From: Enterobacteriaceae endosymbiont of Donacia fulgens
GTDB taxonomy: Bacteria; Pseudomonadota; Gammaproteobacteria; Enterobacterales; Enterobacteriaceae
Reading direction: 5' to 3'
DNA: 64,000 nt
Assembly: GCF_012567545.1 (NCBI RefSeq)
Contig: NZ_CP046182.1
Span: 287,580-351,579 of the forward strand
The translations under genes were made by a program, and so were the position numbers. This document shows positions 51,566 to 60,708 of the stretch, piece after piece. The number at the start of each line of letters is the position of its first letter. The first letter of the stretch is position 1. The notes below the pieces were generated by a model. It was not told the origin of the DNA. It did not search any database and saw only the letters and a list, made by a program, of their open reading frames with translations.

Positions 51566-51698
51566 TATTTTACCTTATAAAACATATTTTTTCTATTTTA
51601 TAAATTTTTTTAAAAAACATTAAATATTAAATTAAAATAATTATATAATAATTACAAATAATTATTTTTATAATAATAAATTTTTTAATAAAATTAAA

Positions 51699-52379
51699 TT
51701 AATTAATATTATTAATATTCCAATTAATAGGTTTTTTTTTTTTTAAAATAAGATATTTATTTGTTTTAGAAAAATGTTTACAAGTAGAAAAACCTTTATA
51801 GAAAGATAAAGGAGATGGATGTGATGTTGTTAAGACTAAATGATTTGATGTTATAAAATTTATTTTTTTTTTAGCGTAATTTCCCCATAATAAAAAAACA
51901 ATATTTTTATAATTATAATTAATTATTTTTATTATATTATTTGTAAAAATTTCCCATCCAATATCAGCATGAGATCTAGGTTTTTCTTTTTCTACAGTTA
52001 AAACAGAATTTAATAACATTACACCTTCATTAACCCAATTTATTAAATATCCATGATTAGGAATCCTAAAATTAGGAATATCTAATTTTACAGTTTTATA
52101 AATATTTTTTAGTGTAGGAGGGATATTTATATTAGGCATTACTGAAAATGCTAAACCATTAGCTTGATTAAAACCATAATAAGGATCTTGGCCAATAATT
52201 ACTACTTTTAAATTATTAAAATTTATTTTTTTAAAAATATTAAAAATATATTTTTTTTTAGGATAAATAATTTTATCATTATTAATATCTACATTAATTT
52301 TTTTAATTAATTTTATAAAATATTTTTTTTTTTTTTCTTGATGAAAAAAAAATTTCCATAAAAAATCTTTATTATTCAT
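51699..52379 (-). CDS. ung: Uracil-DNA glycosylase
   Basis: Removes uracil from DNA as the first step of base-excision repair. The product is 226 aa (E. coli 229). The catalytic water-activating loop VVIGQDPYYGFNQANGLAFS, the VLLLN-like VMLLNSVLTVE and the Leu-intercalation loop HPSPLSFYKGFSTCKHFSKTN are all present. Its survival in a very AT-rich genome, where C-to-U damage would push A+T further, is notable. Confidence 0.97.
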   Translation of the reverse strand: MNNKDFLWKFFFHQEKKKKYFIKLIKKINVDINNDKIIYPKKKYIFNIFKKINFNNLKVVIIGQDPYYGFNQANGLAFSVMPNINIPPTLKNIYKTVKLDIPNFRIPNHGYLINWVNEGVMLLNSVLTVEKEKPRSHADIGWEIFTNNIIKIINYNYKNIVFLLWGNYAKKKINFITSNHLVLTTSHPSPLSFYKGFSTCKHFSKTNKYLILKKKKPINWNINNIN

Positions 52380-52512
52380 AATAATGTATAATTTTAAAAA
52401 TATAAATTTATGTAATATAAAAAAATATTATATAATAATTTTATAAAAAATAGAATGTAATGATATTTTAATTTTAATATTTGATTATAATCATAATTAT
52501 AAGGTAAATAAA

Positions 52513-52881
52513 ATGATGAAATATTATGAAATAATATTAATGATAAATCCAGATCAAAGTGATCAAATAAATAGTATTATAAAATATTATAAAAAATTTA
52601 TTATTAAAAATAATGGTTTTATTTCAAGATTCGAAGATTGGGGTAGAAGACAATTAGCTTATCCTATATTAAAATTACATAAAGCACATTATATTTTAAT
52701 AAATATTAATTTAAATAATACTAATATAATAAAAGATATTGAAAAAAGTTTAAGAATTAATGAACATATTATAAGATATCTTATAATTAAAACAAAAACA
52801 GAAAGAAAAAATATATCTTGTGTTTTAAAATTAAAAGATGAACGTCAAGAAAAACGTAATGATGTCATTAAAACAATATAA
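52513..52881 (+). CDS. rpsF: 30S ribosomal protein S6
   Basis: A 30S platform protein that binds S18. The product is 122 aa (E. coli 131-135, whose acidic tail is lost). DWGRRQLAYPILKLHKAHYIL is the family signature. Two adjacent ATG codons are possible: AAGG lies eight bases before the first, but homology to MRHYEIV favours the second (52516). It is first gene of rpsF-rpsR-rplI. Confidence 0.96.
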   Translation: MMKYYEIILMINPDQSDQINSIIKYYKKFIIKNNGFISRFEDWGRRQLAYPILKLHKAHYILININLNNTNIIKDIEKSLRINEHIIRYLIIKTKTERKNISCVLKLKDERQEKRNDVIKTI

Positions 52882-52940
52882 TATAAACATAAATTTCTAT
52901 AAATAAAATAAATTTATTTTATAAATATTTGGAGTATATA

Positions 52941-53168
52941 ATGGTTCGCTATTTTCGTCGTCGTAAATTTTGTCGTTTTACAGCGGAAGGGATTAAAGAA
53001 ATTGATTATAAGGATATTTATCTTTTAAAAAATTTTATTACTGAAAGTGGGAAAATTGTACCTAGTAGAATTACTGGAACTAAAGCAAAATATCAACGGC
53101 AATTAACTAAAGCTATTAAATTAGCAAGATATTTATCTTTAATATCTTATACTGATCATCATAAATAA
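52941..53168 (+). CDS. rpsR: 30S ribosomal protein S18
   Basis: Binds 16S rRNA with S6. I chose ATG 52941 because GGAG lies six bases upstream and [20 protein letters not shown] matches the family start; an in-frame TTG at 52929 only adds the ribosome-binding site. The product is 75 aa, as in E. coli. priB, between rpsF and rpsR in E. coli, is missing. Confidence 0.97.
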   Translation: MVRYFRRRKFCRFTAEGIKEIDYKDIYLLKNFITESGKIVPSRITGTKAKYQRQLTKAIKLARYLSLISYTDHHK

Positions 53169-53233
53169 ATTAATTTATAAAATTATTATTTTTCATTTTT
53201 AACAGAATTATTAATTAATAAGAGTAATAAATA

Positions 53234-53686
53234 ATGAAAATAATTTTATTAGATTCTATTTCAGGTTTAGGTAAAAAATCTCAGATTATAGATGTTAAAC
53301 CTGGTTATGCACGTAATTTTTTAATACCTAAAAATAAAGGTATTATTGCAACAAAAAATAATATTAATTTTTTAAAAAAGAAACTTTTAGAAAAAAAATC
53401 TAAATTATTAGATATATTAAATAAAGCAAAATTAAAATTAAAAAAATTTAATCGTATAGAAAAAATTATAATTGAAGCTAAGGCAGGAAAAAATGGTAAA
53501 TTGTTTGGATCAATTAGTAAAAATGATATTTTAAATAAACTCAAAGAAATAGGATTTGAAATTCTTAAAAAAGAAATAAAATTACCTAAAGGAGGATTAA
53601 AAAAAATAGGAGAATATAATATTATTTTTCAATTTCATGAAAAAATTTTTGTTGAAAAAATAATTAGTATAATAAATTCTGAATAA
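53234..53686 (+). CDS. rplI: 50S ribosomal protein L9
   Basis: A two-domain protein at the base of the L1 stalk. The product is 150 aa (E. coli 149). The N-terminal domain VKPGYARNFLIPKNKGIIAT is well conserved; the C-terminal domain has KNGKLFGSISKNDI. It is last gene of the rpsF operon. L9 is dispensable in E. coli, so keeping it full length here is worth noting. Confidence 0.96.
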   Translation: MKIILLDSISGLGKKSQIIDVKPGYARNFLIPKNKGIIATKNNINFLKKKLLEKKSKLLDILNKAKLKLKKFNRIEKIIIEAKAGKNGKLFGSISKNDILNKLKEIGFEILKKEIKLPKGGLKKIGEYNIIFQFHEKIFVEKIISIINSE

Positions 53687-53715
53687 TTAATTTCATTTTA
53701 TTTAATATAAATATA

Positions 53716-53745
53716 TTGACTAATTAATAATTTTTTATGTATAAT
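53716..53745 (+). promoter_or_regulatory. Sigma-70 promoter of the 4.5S RNA gene
   Basis: TTGACT (53716-53721) and TATAAT (53740-53745) are 18 bases apart and end 10 bases before the mapped 5' end of the RNA. It is the closest match to consensus that I noticed in the window. Confidence 0.7.
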
Positions 53746-53755
53746 TACTACATAT

Positions 53756-53857
53756 GGAACATGATTATTTAAAACAATATTATTTTACAAACTCAGTCAG
53801 GTCTGGAAAGAAGCAGCTGTAGTAAATATAATATGTGTAAAAAAATAGTCATGTTCT
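53756..53857 (+). ncRNA. ffs: 4.5S RNA of the signal recognition particle
   Basis: The Ffh-binding core GTCAGGTCTGGAAAGAAGCA (then GC) is nearly identical to the E. coli 4.5S core with its asymmetric loop and GGAA tetraloop. The ends pair: GGAACATGATTAT at the 5' side with ATAGTCATGTTCT at the 3' side. The length is about 102 nt (E. coli 114). A T-rich tract follows. It shows that co-translational membrane targeting persists. It lies just upstream of dnaX. Confidence 0.95.
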
Positions 53858-53887
53858 ATTTAATTAATTTTTAGAATATATTAAAAA

Positions 53888-54991
53888 ATGAATTCTAATG
53901 TTTTAGCCATAAAATGGCGTCCTCAATCTTTTAATGATGTTGTTGGTCAAAATCATGTAATACAAGCTATTAAGTATAGTTTATTAAAAAAAAAAATTCA
54001 TCCTGCTTGGATTTTATCTGGTAGTAGAGGAGTTGGTAAAACCACAATAGCACGTATTTTTGCAATGGGTTTAAGTTGTTTAAAAGGTATTACACATAAT
54101 CCATGTGGATTATGTGAGAATTGTATTTCTATTAAAAATAATTCTTTTTTAGATTTAATTGAATTAGATTCTGCATCTAAAACTAAAGTAGAAGATATCA
54201 GAGAAATTTTAGAAATAATTTATTATTTTCCTGTTAAAGGGAGATATAAAATATATATTTTTGATGAATTTCATATGTTATCAAAACATAGTTTTAATGC
54301 TTTATTAAAAATAATAGAAGAGCCTCCTGAATATGTCAAATTTATATTTGCAACAACAGAATTACAAAAAATCCCGATAACTATTACATCTAGATGTATG
54401 CAATTTAATTTAAAATTAATAGAAAAAAATATAATTTTAAATCAATTAAAAAAAATTTTAAATAAAGAAAAAATTAAATATAATGAAGAAGCATTAGATA
54501 TTTTATCAAATGCTGCATATGGTAGTATGCGTGATGCATTAAGTTTAACAGATCAATTAATATCTATGGGTTCATTAACTATAGAAAATGTTTATTTAAT
54601 GTTAGGATTAATAGAAAAAAAATATTTATTTTTATTAATAAATAATTTTAAAACAAAAAAAAATAATTTAATTTTTAGTATAATTGATAAAATTTCTGTT
54701 TTTAATATTAATTGGGATAATATAATTACAGAATTAATGATGTTAATACATAATATTTTAAAAATTAAAATTTTATATAAAAATTCTGATTCTTTTTTTA
54801 GAAATTTAAATTTTAGAAAAGATATAATAATATTTTATCAAAAAACACTTAAAAACTTTTCAGAAAATGAATTAAAATTTTTATATAATATTTTAAATAC
54901 AGGAAAAAAAAATTTACATTTAGCACCAAATCCTAGAATAGGATTTGAAATGATTATATTAGAAATATTAATATATTTTAATAATTATTAA
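53888..54991 (+). CDS. dnaX: DNA polymerase III tau/gamma subunit, short form
   Basis: The clamp-loader ATPase. The product is only 367 aa, against 643 (tau) and 431 (gamma) in E. coli. AAA+ motifs are intact: Walker A GSRGVGKTTIAR (about residues 45-56), zinc cysteines 64, 73, 76 and 79, FDEFHMLSKHSFNALLK and the Arg-finger SRC in TSRCMQF. Domain III ends near residue 360. The DnaB- and alpha-binding domains IV-V and the programmed frameshift region are absent, so only a gamma-like protein can be made. ybaB and recR, which follow in E. coli, are missing. Confidence 0.95.
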   Translation: MNSNVLAIKWRPQSFNDVVGQNHVIQAIKYSLLKKKIHPAWILSGSRGVGKTTIARIFAMGLSCLKGITHNPCGLCENCISIKNNSFLDLIELDSASKTKVEDIREILEIIYYFPVKGRYKIYIFDEFHMLSKHSFNALLKIIEEPPEYVKFIFATTELQKIPITITSRCMQFNLKLIEKNIILNQLKKILNKEKIKYNEEALDILSNAAYGSMRDALSLTDQLISMGSLTIENVYLMLGLIEKKYLFLLINNFKTKKNNLIFSIIDKISVFNINWDNIITELMMLIHNILKIKILYKNSDSFFRNLNFRKDIIIFYQKTLKNFSENELKFLYNILNTGKKNLHLAPNPRIGFEMIILEILIYFNNY

Positions 54992-55044
54992 TTATATTCA
55001 AAAAATTAAATAATATTTTATTATAATTTAATTATAAATTATAT

Positions 55045-55073
55045 TTGATAAATATATTTTAATGTCCTATATA
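55045..55073 (+). promoter_or_regulatory. Probable htpG promoter
   Basis: TTGATA (55045-55050) and TATATA (55068-55073) are 17 bases apart, about 20 bases before the ATG. The overlapping TTGATAA-N13-TCCTATAT also resembles a weakened sigma-32 (heat-shock) promoter, the type that drives htpG in E. coli. Confidence 0.45.
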
Positions 55074-55092
55074 AACAAGAGAAAAGACATTT

Positions 55093-56976
55093 ATGGAAAA
55101 AAAAGAAACTAGAAGTTTTCAATCTGAAGTAAAACAATTATTACACTTAATGATTCATTCTCTTTATTCAAATAAAGAAATTTTTTTAAGAGAATTAATT
55201 TCTAATGCTTCTGATGCTATTGATAAATTAAAATTTAAAACGTTATCTAATCCTAATTTATATGAAAATAATTCAGTATTAAAAGTACAAATTTCTATAA
55301 ATAAAGAAAAAAGATTAATTACTATTAGTGATAATGGTATTGGTATGTCTCGTGAAGAAGTTATTGAAAATTTAGGTACAATTGCAAAATCTGGTACTAA
55401 GGATTTTATAAAATCTTTAAATTTATCTTCTGATAAAAAATCAGAAATAAATTCGCAACTAATAGGACAATTTGGTGTTGGTTTTTATTCTGCTTTTATA
55501 GTTTCTGATAAAGTTTCTGTTAAAACTAGATTAGCAGGATTACCTTTAAATAAAGGAGTATTTTGGGAATCTACAGGTGAAGGTAATTATTATATAGCTA
55601 ACATAAATAAAGAATTAAGAGGTACTGAAATTATATTACATATACGTCCTAAATATGATGAATTTTTAGATACATGGCGTATAAAAACAATAATTAATAA
55701 ATATTCAGAACATATCGCTTTACCAATAGAGATTAAAATGTATAACGATAAGGAAAAAAAATACTATTGGGAACAAGTTAATAAAGCGCAAGCACTTTGG
55801 TTACGTAATAAAACAGAAATTAATGAAAAGGAATATAAAGAATTTTATAAACAATTAACATATGATAATCTTGATCCGATTACTTGGAGTCATAATCATG
55901 TAGAAGGCAAACAAGAATATATTAGTTTATTATATATTCCATCAAATATTCCATGGGATATACGTAATCGAGATTATAAAAATGGATTAAAATTATATGT
56001 ACAAAGAGTTTTTATTATGGAAGATGCAGAACAACTTTTACCTAAATATTTAAGATTTGTAAGAGGTTTAGTTGATTCAAATGATTTACCTTTAAATATT
56101 TCAAGAGAAATTTTACAAAAAAATAGTATTATTCATAATATGAAGATAACATTAACAAAAAAAGTACTTAATATGTTAATGAATCTTAGTAAAGATAAAG
56201 ATATATATAATAATTTTTGGAAAAAATTTGGTGTAATTTTTAAAGAAGGACCAGCAGAAGATATAAATAATAAAAATATTATAATAAAATTATTACGTTT
56301 TTCTTCAACATATAATAATAATTCAGAACAAAATGTATCTTTAGAAGAATATTCACAAAGAATGATAAAAGGTCAAAATAAAATATATTTTTTAACATCA
56401 GATAATTATATTTCTGCAAAAAATAGCCCACATTTAGAATTTTTTTATAAAAAAGGTATTGAAGTATTACTATTAATTGATCATATTGATGAATGGATGA
56501 TGAGTTATATTACTGAATTTGAAGGAAAAAATTTTCAATCAATAAGTAAACAAGATGATTCATCTGATGAATTTATCAAAAAAAATGATAATATCATAAA
56601 AGACGAAATAAAAGAAAAATTTAAACCTTTTTTAAAAAAAATACAAAATTTATTAGGAGATAAAATAAAAAAGGTTAAATTAACAAATAGATTAATTAAT
56701 ACCCCTGCTATTGTAACTACAGATGTAAATGAAATGAGTACTCAAATGGCAAAATTATTTGCTGCAGCAGGTCAAGAAATTCCAGAAATAAAATATAATT
56801 TTGAATTAAATCCAAATCATATTTTAATAAAAAAAATTTTAACAATAAAAGATGAAAAATATTTTTCTGAATTTATTTTTTTATTATTAGAAGAAGCAAT
56901 TTTAGCAGAAAAAGGTACTTTAGATAATCCACATGAATTTATTAATCGTGTAAATACTTTTTTATCTAACAAATAA
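55093..56976 (+). CDS. htpG: Chaperone HtpG (bacterial Hsp90)
   Basis: An ATP-dependent dimeric chaperone of the cytosol. The product is 627 aa (E. coli 624). The GHKL ATPase motifs are present ([41 protein letters not shown]), as are the middle domain ([20 protein letters not shown], catalytic Arg in NISREILQ) and the C-terminal dimerisation domain. It stands alone between dnaX and a terminator. Confidence 0.98.
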   Translation: MEKKETRSFQSEVKQLLHLMIHSLYSNKEIFLRELISNASDAIDKLKFKTLSNPNLYENNSVLKVQISINKEKRLITISDNGIGMSREEVIENLGTIAKSGTKDFIKSLNLSSDKKSEINSQLIGQFGVGFYSAFIVSDKVSVKTRLAGLPLNKGVFWESTGEGNYYIANINKELRGTEIILHIRPKYDEFLDTWRIKTIINKYSEHIALPIEIKMYNDKEKKYYWEQVNKAQALWLRNKTEINEKEYKEFYKQLTYDNLDPITWSHNHVEGKQEYISLLYIPSNIPWDIRNRDYKNGLKLYVQRVFIMEDAEQLLPKYLRFVRGLVDSNDLPLNISREILQKNSIIHNMKITLTKKVLNMLMNLSKDKDIYNNFWKKFGVIFKEGPAEDINNKNIIIKLLRFSSTYNNNSEQNVSLEEYSQRMIKGQNKIYFLTSDNYISAKNSPHLEFFYKKGIEVLLLIDHIDEWMMSYITEFEGKNFQSISKQDDSSDEFIKKNDNIIKDEIKEKFKPFLKKIQNLLGDKIKKVKLTNRLINTPAIVTTDVNEMSTQMAKLFAAAGQEIPEIKYNFELNPNHILIKKILTIKDEKYFSEFIFLLLEEAILAEKGTLDNPHEFINRVNTFLSNK

Positions 56977-56986
56977 ATATATAGAT

Positions 56987-57023
56987 AGATAAGATAATTA
57001 TTTTAATGATTATCTTATCTTTT
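56987..57023 (+). terminator. htpG terminator
   Basis: AGATAAGATAAT (56987-56998) pairs perfectly with ATTATCTTATCT (57009-57020) around a ten-base loop, followed by TTT. It begins ten bases after the htpG stop. Confidence 0.75.
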
Positions 57024-57228
57024 AAAATTAAATAAAAAAAGTTATTTAAAATTTATTTTTTAATAAAAATTTTTTACCTTTTTATTAATTAAAATAATTA
57101 TTTTAATTTATATAATTAAAATAATAAAATTTTATTAAAAATTTAATTTATATAAAAATTAAAGTTAATTATAATAAACTATTTACTATTTTAAAAAATC
57201 ATTTTATGATCTAGTTTAAAATATATAT

Positions 57229-57252
57229 CTTATCTTTAATTTTAAAGATAAG
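57229..57252 (+). promoter_or_regulatory. Hairpin in the aroK leader
   Basis: CTTATCTTTAA (57229-57239) pairs with TTAAAGATAAG (57242-57252), followed by AATTCTTTT. It ends 42 bases before the aroK ATG. It may be a terminator, attenuator or mRNA-stabilising 5' hairpin. Its arms share the GATAAG core with the htpG terminator. Confidence 0.45.
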
Positions 57253-57293
57253 AATTCTTTTCACAATTATAATAAAATTAATAATATAAAAAA

Positions 57294-57818
57294 ATGGCAG
57301 AAAAAAGAAACATATTTTTAATAGGACCTATGGGAGCAGGAAAAAGTACAATTGGACGTCATCTTGCAAATTTATTAAAAATGGATTTTTTTGATTCAGA
57401 TCAAGAAATTGAACGTCGTACAGGAGCTGATATTAATTGGGTATTTGATGTAGAAGGAGAAGAAGGTTTTAGAAAACGTGAAAAAAAAATTATTAATGAA
57501 ATAACTCAAAAACAAGGAATTATATTAGCTACTGGGGGAGGTTCTATTCAATCAAAAGAAACAAGAAAATTTCTCTCTTCTAGAGGTATTGTTGTTTATT
57601 TAAAAACTACTATAGAAAAACAATTAAGTCGTACTAAAAGAGATAAAAAACGTCCTTTATTAAAAAATAAAAATCAATTAGCTAAAGAAATATTAGAAAA
57701 ATTAGCTAAAAAAAGAAATCATTTATATAACGAAATTGCTGATATTATTATAAAAACAGATGAACAAAGTGCAAAAATTGTTGCTAATCAACTTATTAAC
57801 TTATTAGAAAAAAATTAA
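57294..57818 (+). CDS. aroK: Shikimate kinase I
   Basis: Phosphorylates shikimate to shikimate 3-phosphate, the substrate of AroA. The product is 174 aa (E. coli 173). Walker A is [11 protein letters not shown] at residues 11-21. The shikimate-binding [15 protein letters not shown] in ATGGGSIQ, and lid KRDKKRPLL are complete. It lies 19 bases before aroB, as in E. coli. Confidence 0.97.
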   Translation: MAEKRNIFLIGPMGAGKSTIGRHLANLLKMDFFDSDQEIERRTGADINWVFDVEGEEGFRKREKKIINEITQKQGIILATGGGSIQSKETRKFLSSRGIVVYLKTTIEKQLSRTKRDKKRPLLKNKNQLAKEILEKLAKKRNHLYNEIADIIIKTDEQSAKIVANQLINLLEKN

Positions 57819-57837
57819 AAGGATATACATATTATAT

Positions 57838-58935
57838 ATGGGAAAAACTATTTTAGTTTCAACAAAAAAACATAATTATCCAATTATTATTGATTTTAAT
57901 TTATTTGATAAACCATTATCTTTATTTTTTTTAAAAAAAGGAGATAGTGTTATGATTGTAACTAATAAAATAATTTTTTCTTTATATTTTAAAAAAGTAT
58001 TTAATCAACTTCATAATATGGGTGTTAGAATAAATTATGTTATAATCCCTGATGGTGAAAAATATAAAACATTAATTACTTTAAATATTATTTTTACAGC
58101 ATTAATTAAAAATTTACATAATAGAGATACTACTCTCATTGCTTTAGGAGGGGGTGTTATAGGGGATATAACAGGATTTGCTGCTTCTATTTATTTAAGA
58201 GGTGTAAAATTTATTCAAATACCTACTACTTTATTATCACAGGTAGATTCCTCTGTAGGAGGAAAAACAGCTGTTAATCATATTTTAGGGAAAAATATGA
58301 TAGGTAGTTTTTATCAACCTAATATTGTAATAATAAATTTAAATTGTTTAGATACTTTATCTAAAAGAGAGTTTTCAGCCGGGTTAGCAGAAGTTATAAA
58401 ATATAGTATCATTTTTGATGAAAAATTTTTTTCTTGGTTAGAAAATAATATTAATAAATTATTCAATTTAGATAAAAAATCTATACTTTACTGTATAAGT
58501 AAATGTTGTAAATTAAAATCTAAGATAATTTATGAAGATGAATATGAAAAAAATAAAAGAGCATTATTAAATTTAGGACATACTTATGGTCATGCAATTG
58601 AAGCAGAATTAGGATATGGTAAATGGTTACACGGAGAAGCTGTATCTGCAGGTATAGTAATTGCTGCTATAACATCTAAAAAACTTAATTTAATAAATAA
58701 TAAAGATATAATAAGAATTATTAATTTATTAAAAAAATGTAATTTACCAGTTAAAGGACCAAATAATATGCATATAAAACAATATTTTAAACATATTTAT
58801 AGAGATAAAAAAATAAATAAAAATAAAATTCATATTATTCTTCCAATTAAAATTGGTAAAGCCATTATATATAATAATATTTCAGAAAAAATTATTTCTA
58901 ATGCTATTAATGAAAATAAAAATGTAATTTTTTAA
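57838..58935 (+). CDS. aroB: 3-dehydroquinate synthase
   Basis: Second enzyme of the shikimate pathway, using NAD and a divalent metal to cyclise DAHP. The product is 365 aa (E. coli 362). ALGGGVIGDITGFAASIYLRG, TTLLSQVDSSVGGKTAVNH, and the metal ligands in GHTYGHAIEAELGYGKWLHGE are intact. damX and dam, which separate it from rpe in E. coli, are missing. Confidence 0.97.
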   Translation: MGKTILVSTKKHNYPIIIDFNLFDKPLSLFFLKKGDSVMIVTNKIIFSLYFKKVFNQLHNMGVRINYVIIPDGEKYKTLITLNIIFTALIKNLHNRDTTLIALGGGVIGDITGFAASIYLRGVKFIQIPTTLLSQVDSSVGGKTAVNHILGKNMIGSFYQPNIVIINLNCLDTLSKREFSAGLAEVIKYSIIFDEKFFSWLENNINKLFNLDKKSILYCISKCCKLKSKIIYEDEYEKNKRALLNLGHTYGHAIEAELGYGKWLHGEAVSAGIVIAAITSKKLNLINNKDIIRIINLLKKCNLPVKGPNNMHIKQYFKHIYRDKKINKNKIHIILPIKIGKAIIYNNISEKIISNAINENKNVIF

Positions 58936-58975
58936 TATATTTTAAAATTATTATTTATATAGTGAACTTAATAAA

Positions 58976-59650
58976 ATGGAAAATAAACTAATTGCTGCAT
59001 CTATTTTATCTGCAAATTTTGCATGTTTAGGTAAAGAAATTAATAATGTTTTAACAGCTGGGGTTGATATAATACATTTTGATGTTATGGATAATCATTA
59101 TGTACCTAATTTAACTATTGGGCCATTAATTTTAAAATCTTTGAGAGAGAATAATATTAAATGTAAAATTGATATTCATTTAATGACAAAAAAAATAGAT
59201 AATTTAATTATTAATTTTATAAAATTAGGAGCTAATAGTATTATTATACATCCAGAAAGTTCAAACCATTTAGATAGAAGTATTTCATTAATAAAAAATT
59301 ATGGATGTAAAGCAGGATTAGCTTTAAATCCATCTACTTCTTTAAACTGTTTAGATTATCTAATTCATAAATTAGATATAATATTAGTTATGTCTGTAAA
59401 TCCTGGTTTTGAAGGACAAAAATTTTTAAATCATATTTATAAAAAAATTATCCAAGTTAGAAAAATTATTAATAATAAAAGGAGAAAAATTTTATTACAA
59501 GTAGATGGTGGTATTAATATAAATAATATAAAGAAAATAGCTATTTCCGGAGCAGATGTATTTATAATAGGTTCAGCTTTATTTAAAAATAAATTATCAT
59601 ATAATAAAACTATAAAAGATATAAGATTAAAATTAAATACAACATTTTAA
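58976..59650 (+). CDS. rpe: Ribulose-phosphate 3-epimerase
   Basis: A pentose-phosphate enzyme; with transketolase it helps supply erythrose 4-phosphate to the shikimate pathway encoded beside it. The product is 224 aa (E. coli 225). SILSANFACLGKEI, the metal-binding HFDVMDNHYVPNLTIGP, DIHLM, VMSVNPGFEGQKF and VDGGIN are family motifs. Confidence 0.97.
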   Translation: MENKLIAASILSANFACLGKEINNVLTAGVDIIHFDVMDNHYVPNLTIGPLILKSLRENNIKCKIDIHLMTKKIDNLIINFIKLGANSIIIHPESSNHLDRSISLIKNYGCKAGLALNPSTSLNCLDYLIHKLDIILVMSVNPGFEGQKFLNHIYKKIIQVRKIINNKRRKILLQVDGGININNIKKIAISGADVFIIGSALFKNKLSYNKTIKDIRLKLNTTF

Positions 59651-59676
59651 AAATATAAAATAATTATAAAAAAATT

Positions 59677-60678
59677 ATGAAAAAAAAAATAATATTTAGT
59701 GGTATACAACCAACCGGATTATTAACTATTGGTAATTATATTGGAGCTTTAAGTCAATGGAAAAAATTACAAAAAAAATATTTTTGTATTTATTGTATAG
59801 CTGATTTACATTCTCTAACTATATATCAAAAAAAAGATATTTTAAATAAAAATATATTAGATATTTTAGCTATGCTTTTAGCATGTGGAATTGATCCTGA
59901 AAATAATATTATTTTTGTACAATCTCATGTTCCTCAACATGTACAATTAAATTGGATTTTAAATTGTTTTACTAATTTTGGGGAAATAAAAAGAATGACT
60001 CAGTTTAAACAAAAAATATCTTTTAATAAAAATATTAATATCGGATTATTTAATTATCCAATATTAATGGCAGCAGATATTTTATTATATCAAACAAATA
60101 AAGTACCGGTAGGAAAAGATCAAATTCAACATATTGAATTAACTAGAAATATTGCATATAGATTTAATAATATTTATGGAAATACATTCACTATTCCTGA
60201 AAAGATACTTAATAATAATAATGGTTCATGTATTATGTCATTAATTAATCCCCAAAAAAAAATGTCTAAATCAGATACTAATAATAATAGTATTATTAGT
60301 TTATTTGATGATGATTTTATCATTAAACAAAAAATTAAAAATGCAATTACTGATTCTGATTTTCCTCCTAATATAAAATATGATTTAAAAAATAAACCAG
60401 GTATTTCTAATTTATTAGCAATATTAGCTAATATAACTGAATGTTCTATAGAACAATTAGAACAAAATTTTAAAAATAAAAATTATAATAATTTAAAAGA
60501 ATCAATTATTAATTGTTTATGTTTATTTTTAAATAAATTAAGAAAAAAATATTTTTTTTATAGAAAAAATGAAAAATATTTAAAAAATGTTATGATTAAT
60601 GGAGCAAAAAAAGCAAAAAAACATGCAAATTTTACTTTAAAAAAAGTATATAATGTTATTGGATTAGATTTTTTTTAA
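59677..60678 (+). CDS. trpS: Tryptophanyl-tRNA synthetase
   Basis: Charges tRNA-Trp. The product is 333 aa (E. coli 334). The HIGH-equivalent TIGNYIGAL occurs in GIQPTGLLTIGNYIGALSQ, and KMSKS is in NPQKKMSKSDTN. gph, which precedes it in E. coli, is missing. It ends 30 bases from the convergent crp. Confidence 0.97.
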   Translation: MKKKIIFSGIQPTGLLTIGNYIGALSQWKKLQKKYFCIYCIADLHSLTIYQKKDILNKNILDILAMLLACGIDPENNIIFVQSHVPQHVQLNWILNCFTNFGEIKRMTQFKQKISFNKNINIGLFNYPILMAADILLYQTNKVPVGKDQIQHIELTRNIAYRFNNIYGNTFTIPEKILNNNNGSCIMSLINPQKKMSKSDTNNNSIISLFDDDFIIKQKIKNAITDSDFPPNIKYDLKNKPGISNLLAILANITECSIEQLEQNFKNKNYNNLKESIINCLCLFLNKLRKKYFFYRKNEKYLKNVMINGAKKAKKHANFTLKKVYNVIGLDFF

Positions 60679-60708
60679 TTTTTATTTATTATAATAAAAT
60701 AATATAAT

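Larger units (their letters stand above)
56977..57293. other. htpG-aroK spacer with two hairpins
   Basis: The 317 bases hold no readable gene. They contain the htpG terminator (56987-57020), an AT-rich middle, and a second hairpin close to aroK (57229-57252). In E. coli unrelated genes lie here, so this is a junction between two ancestral blocks. Confidence 0.6.

Noticed and set aside
53888-54991. Programmed frameshift making tau and gamma from dnaX
   Set aside because: The gene ends before the region where the slippery heptamer and its hairpin lie in E. coli; A-runs inside the gene are not followed by an alternative frame with domain IV-V sequence.
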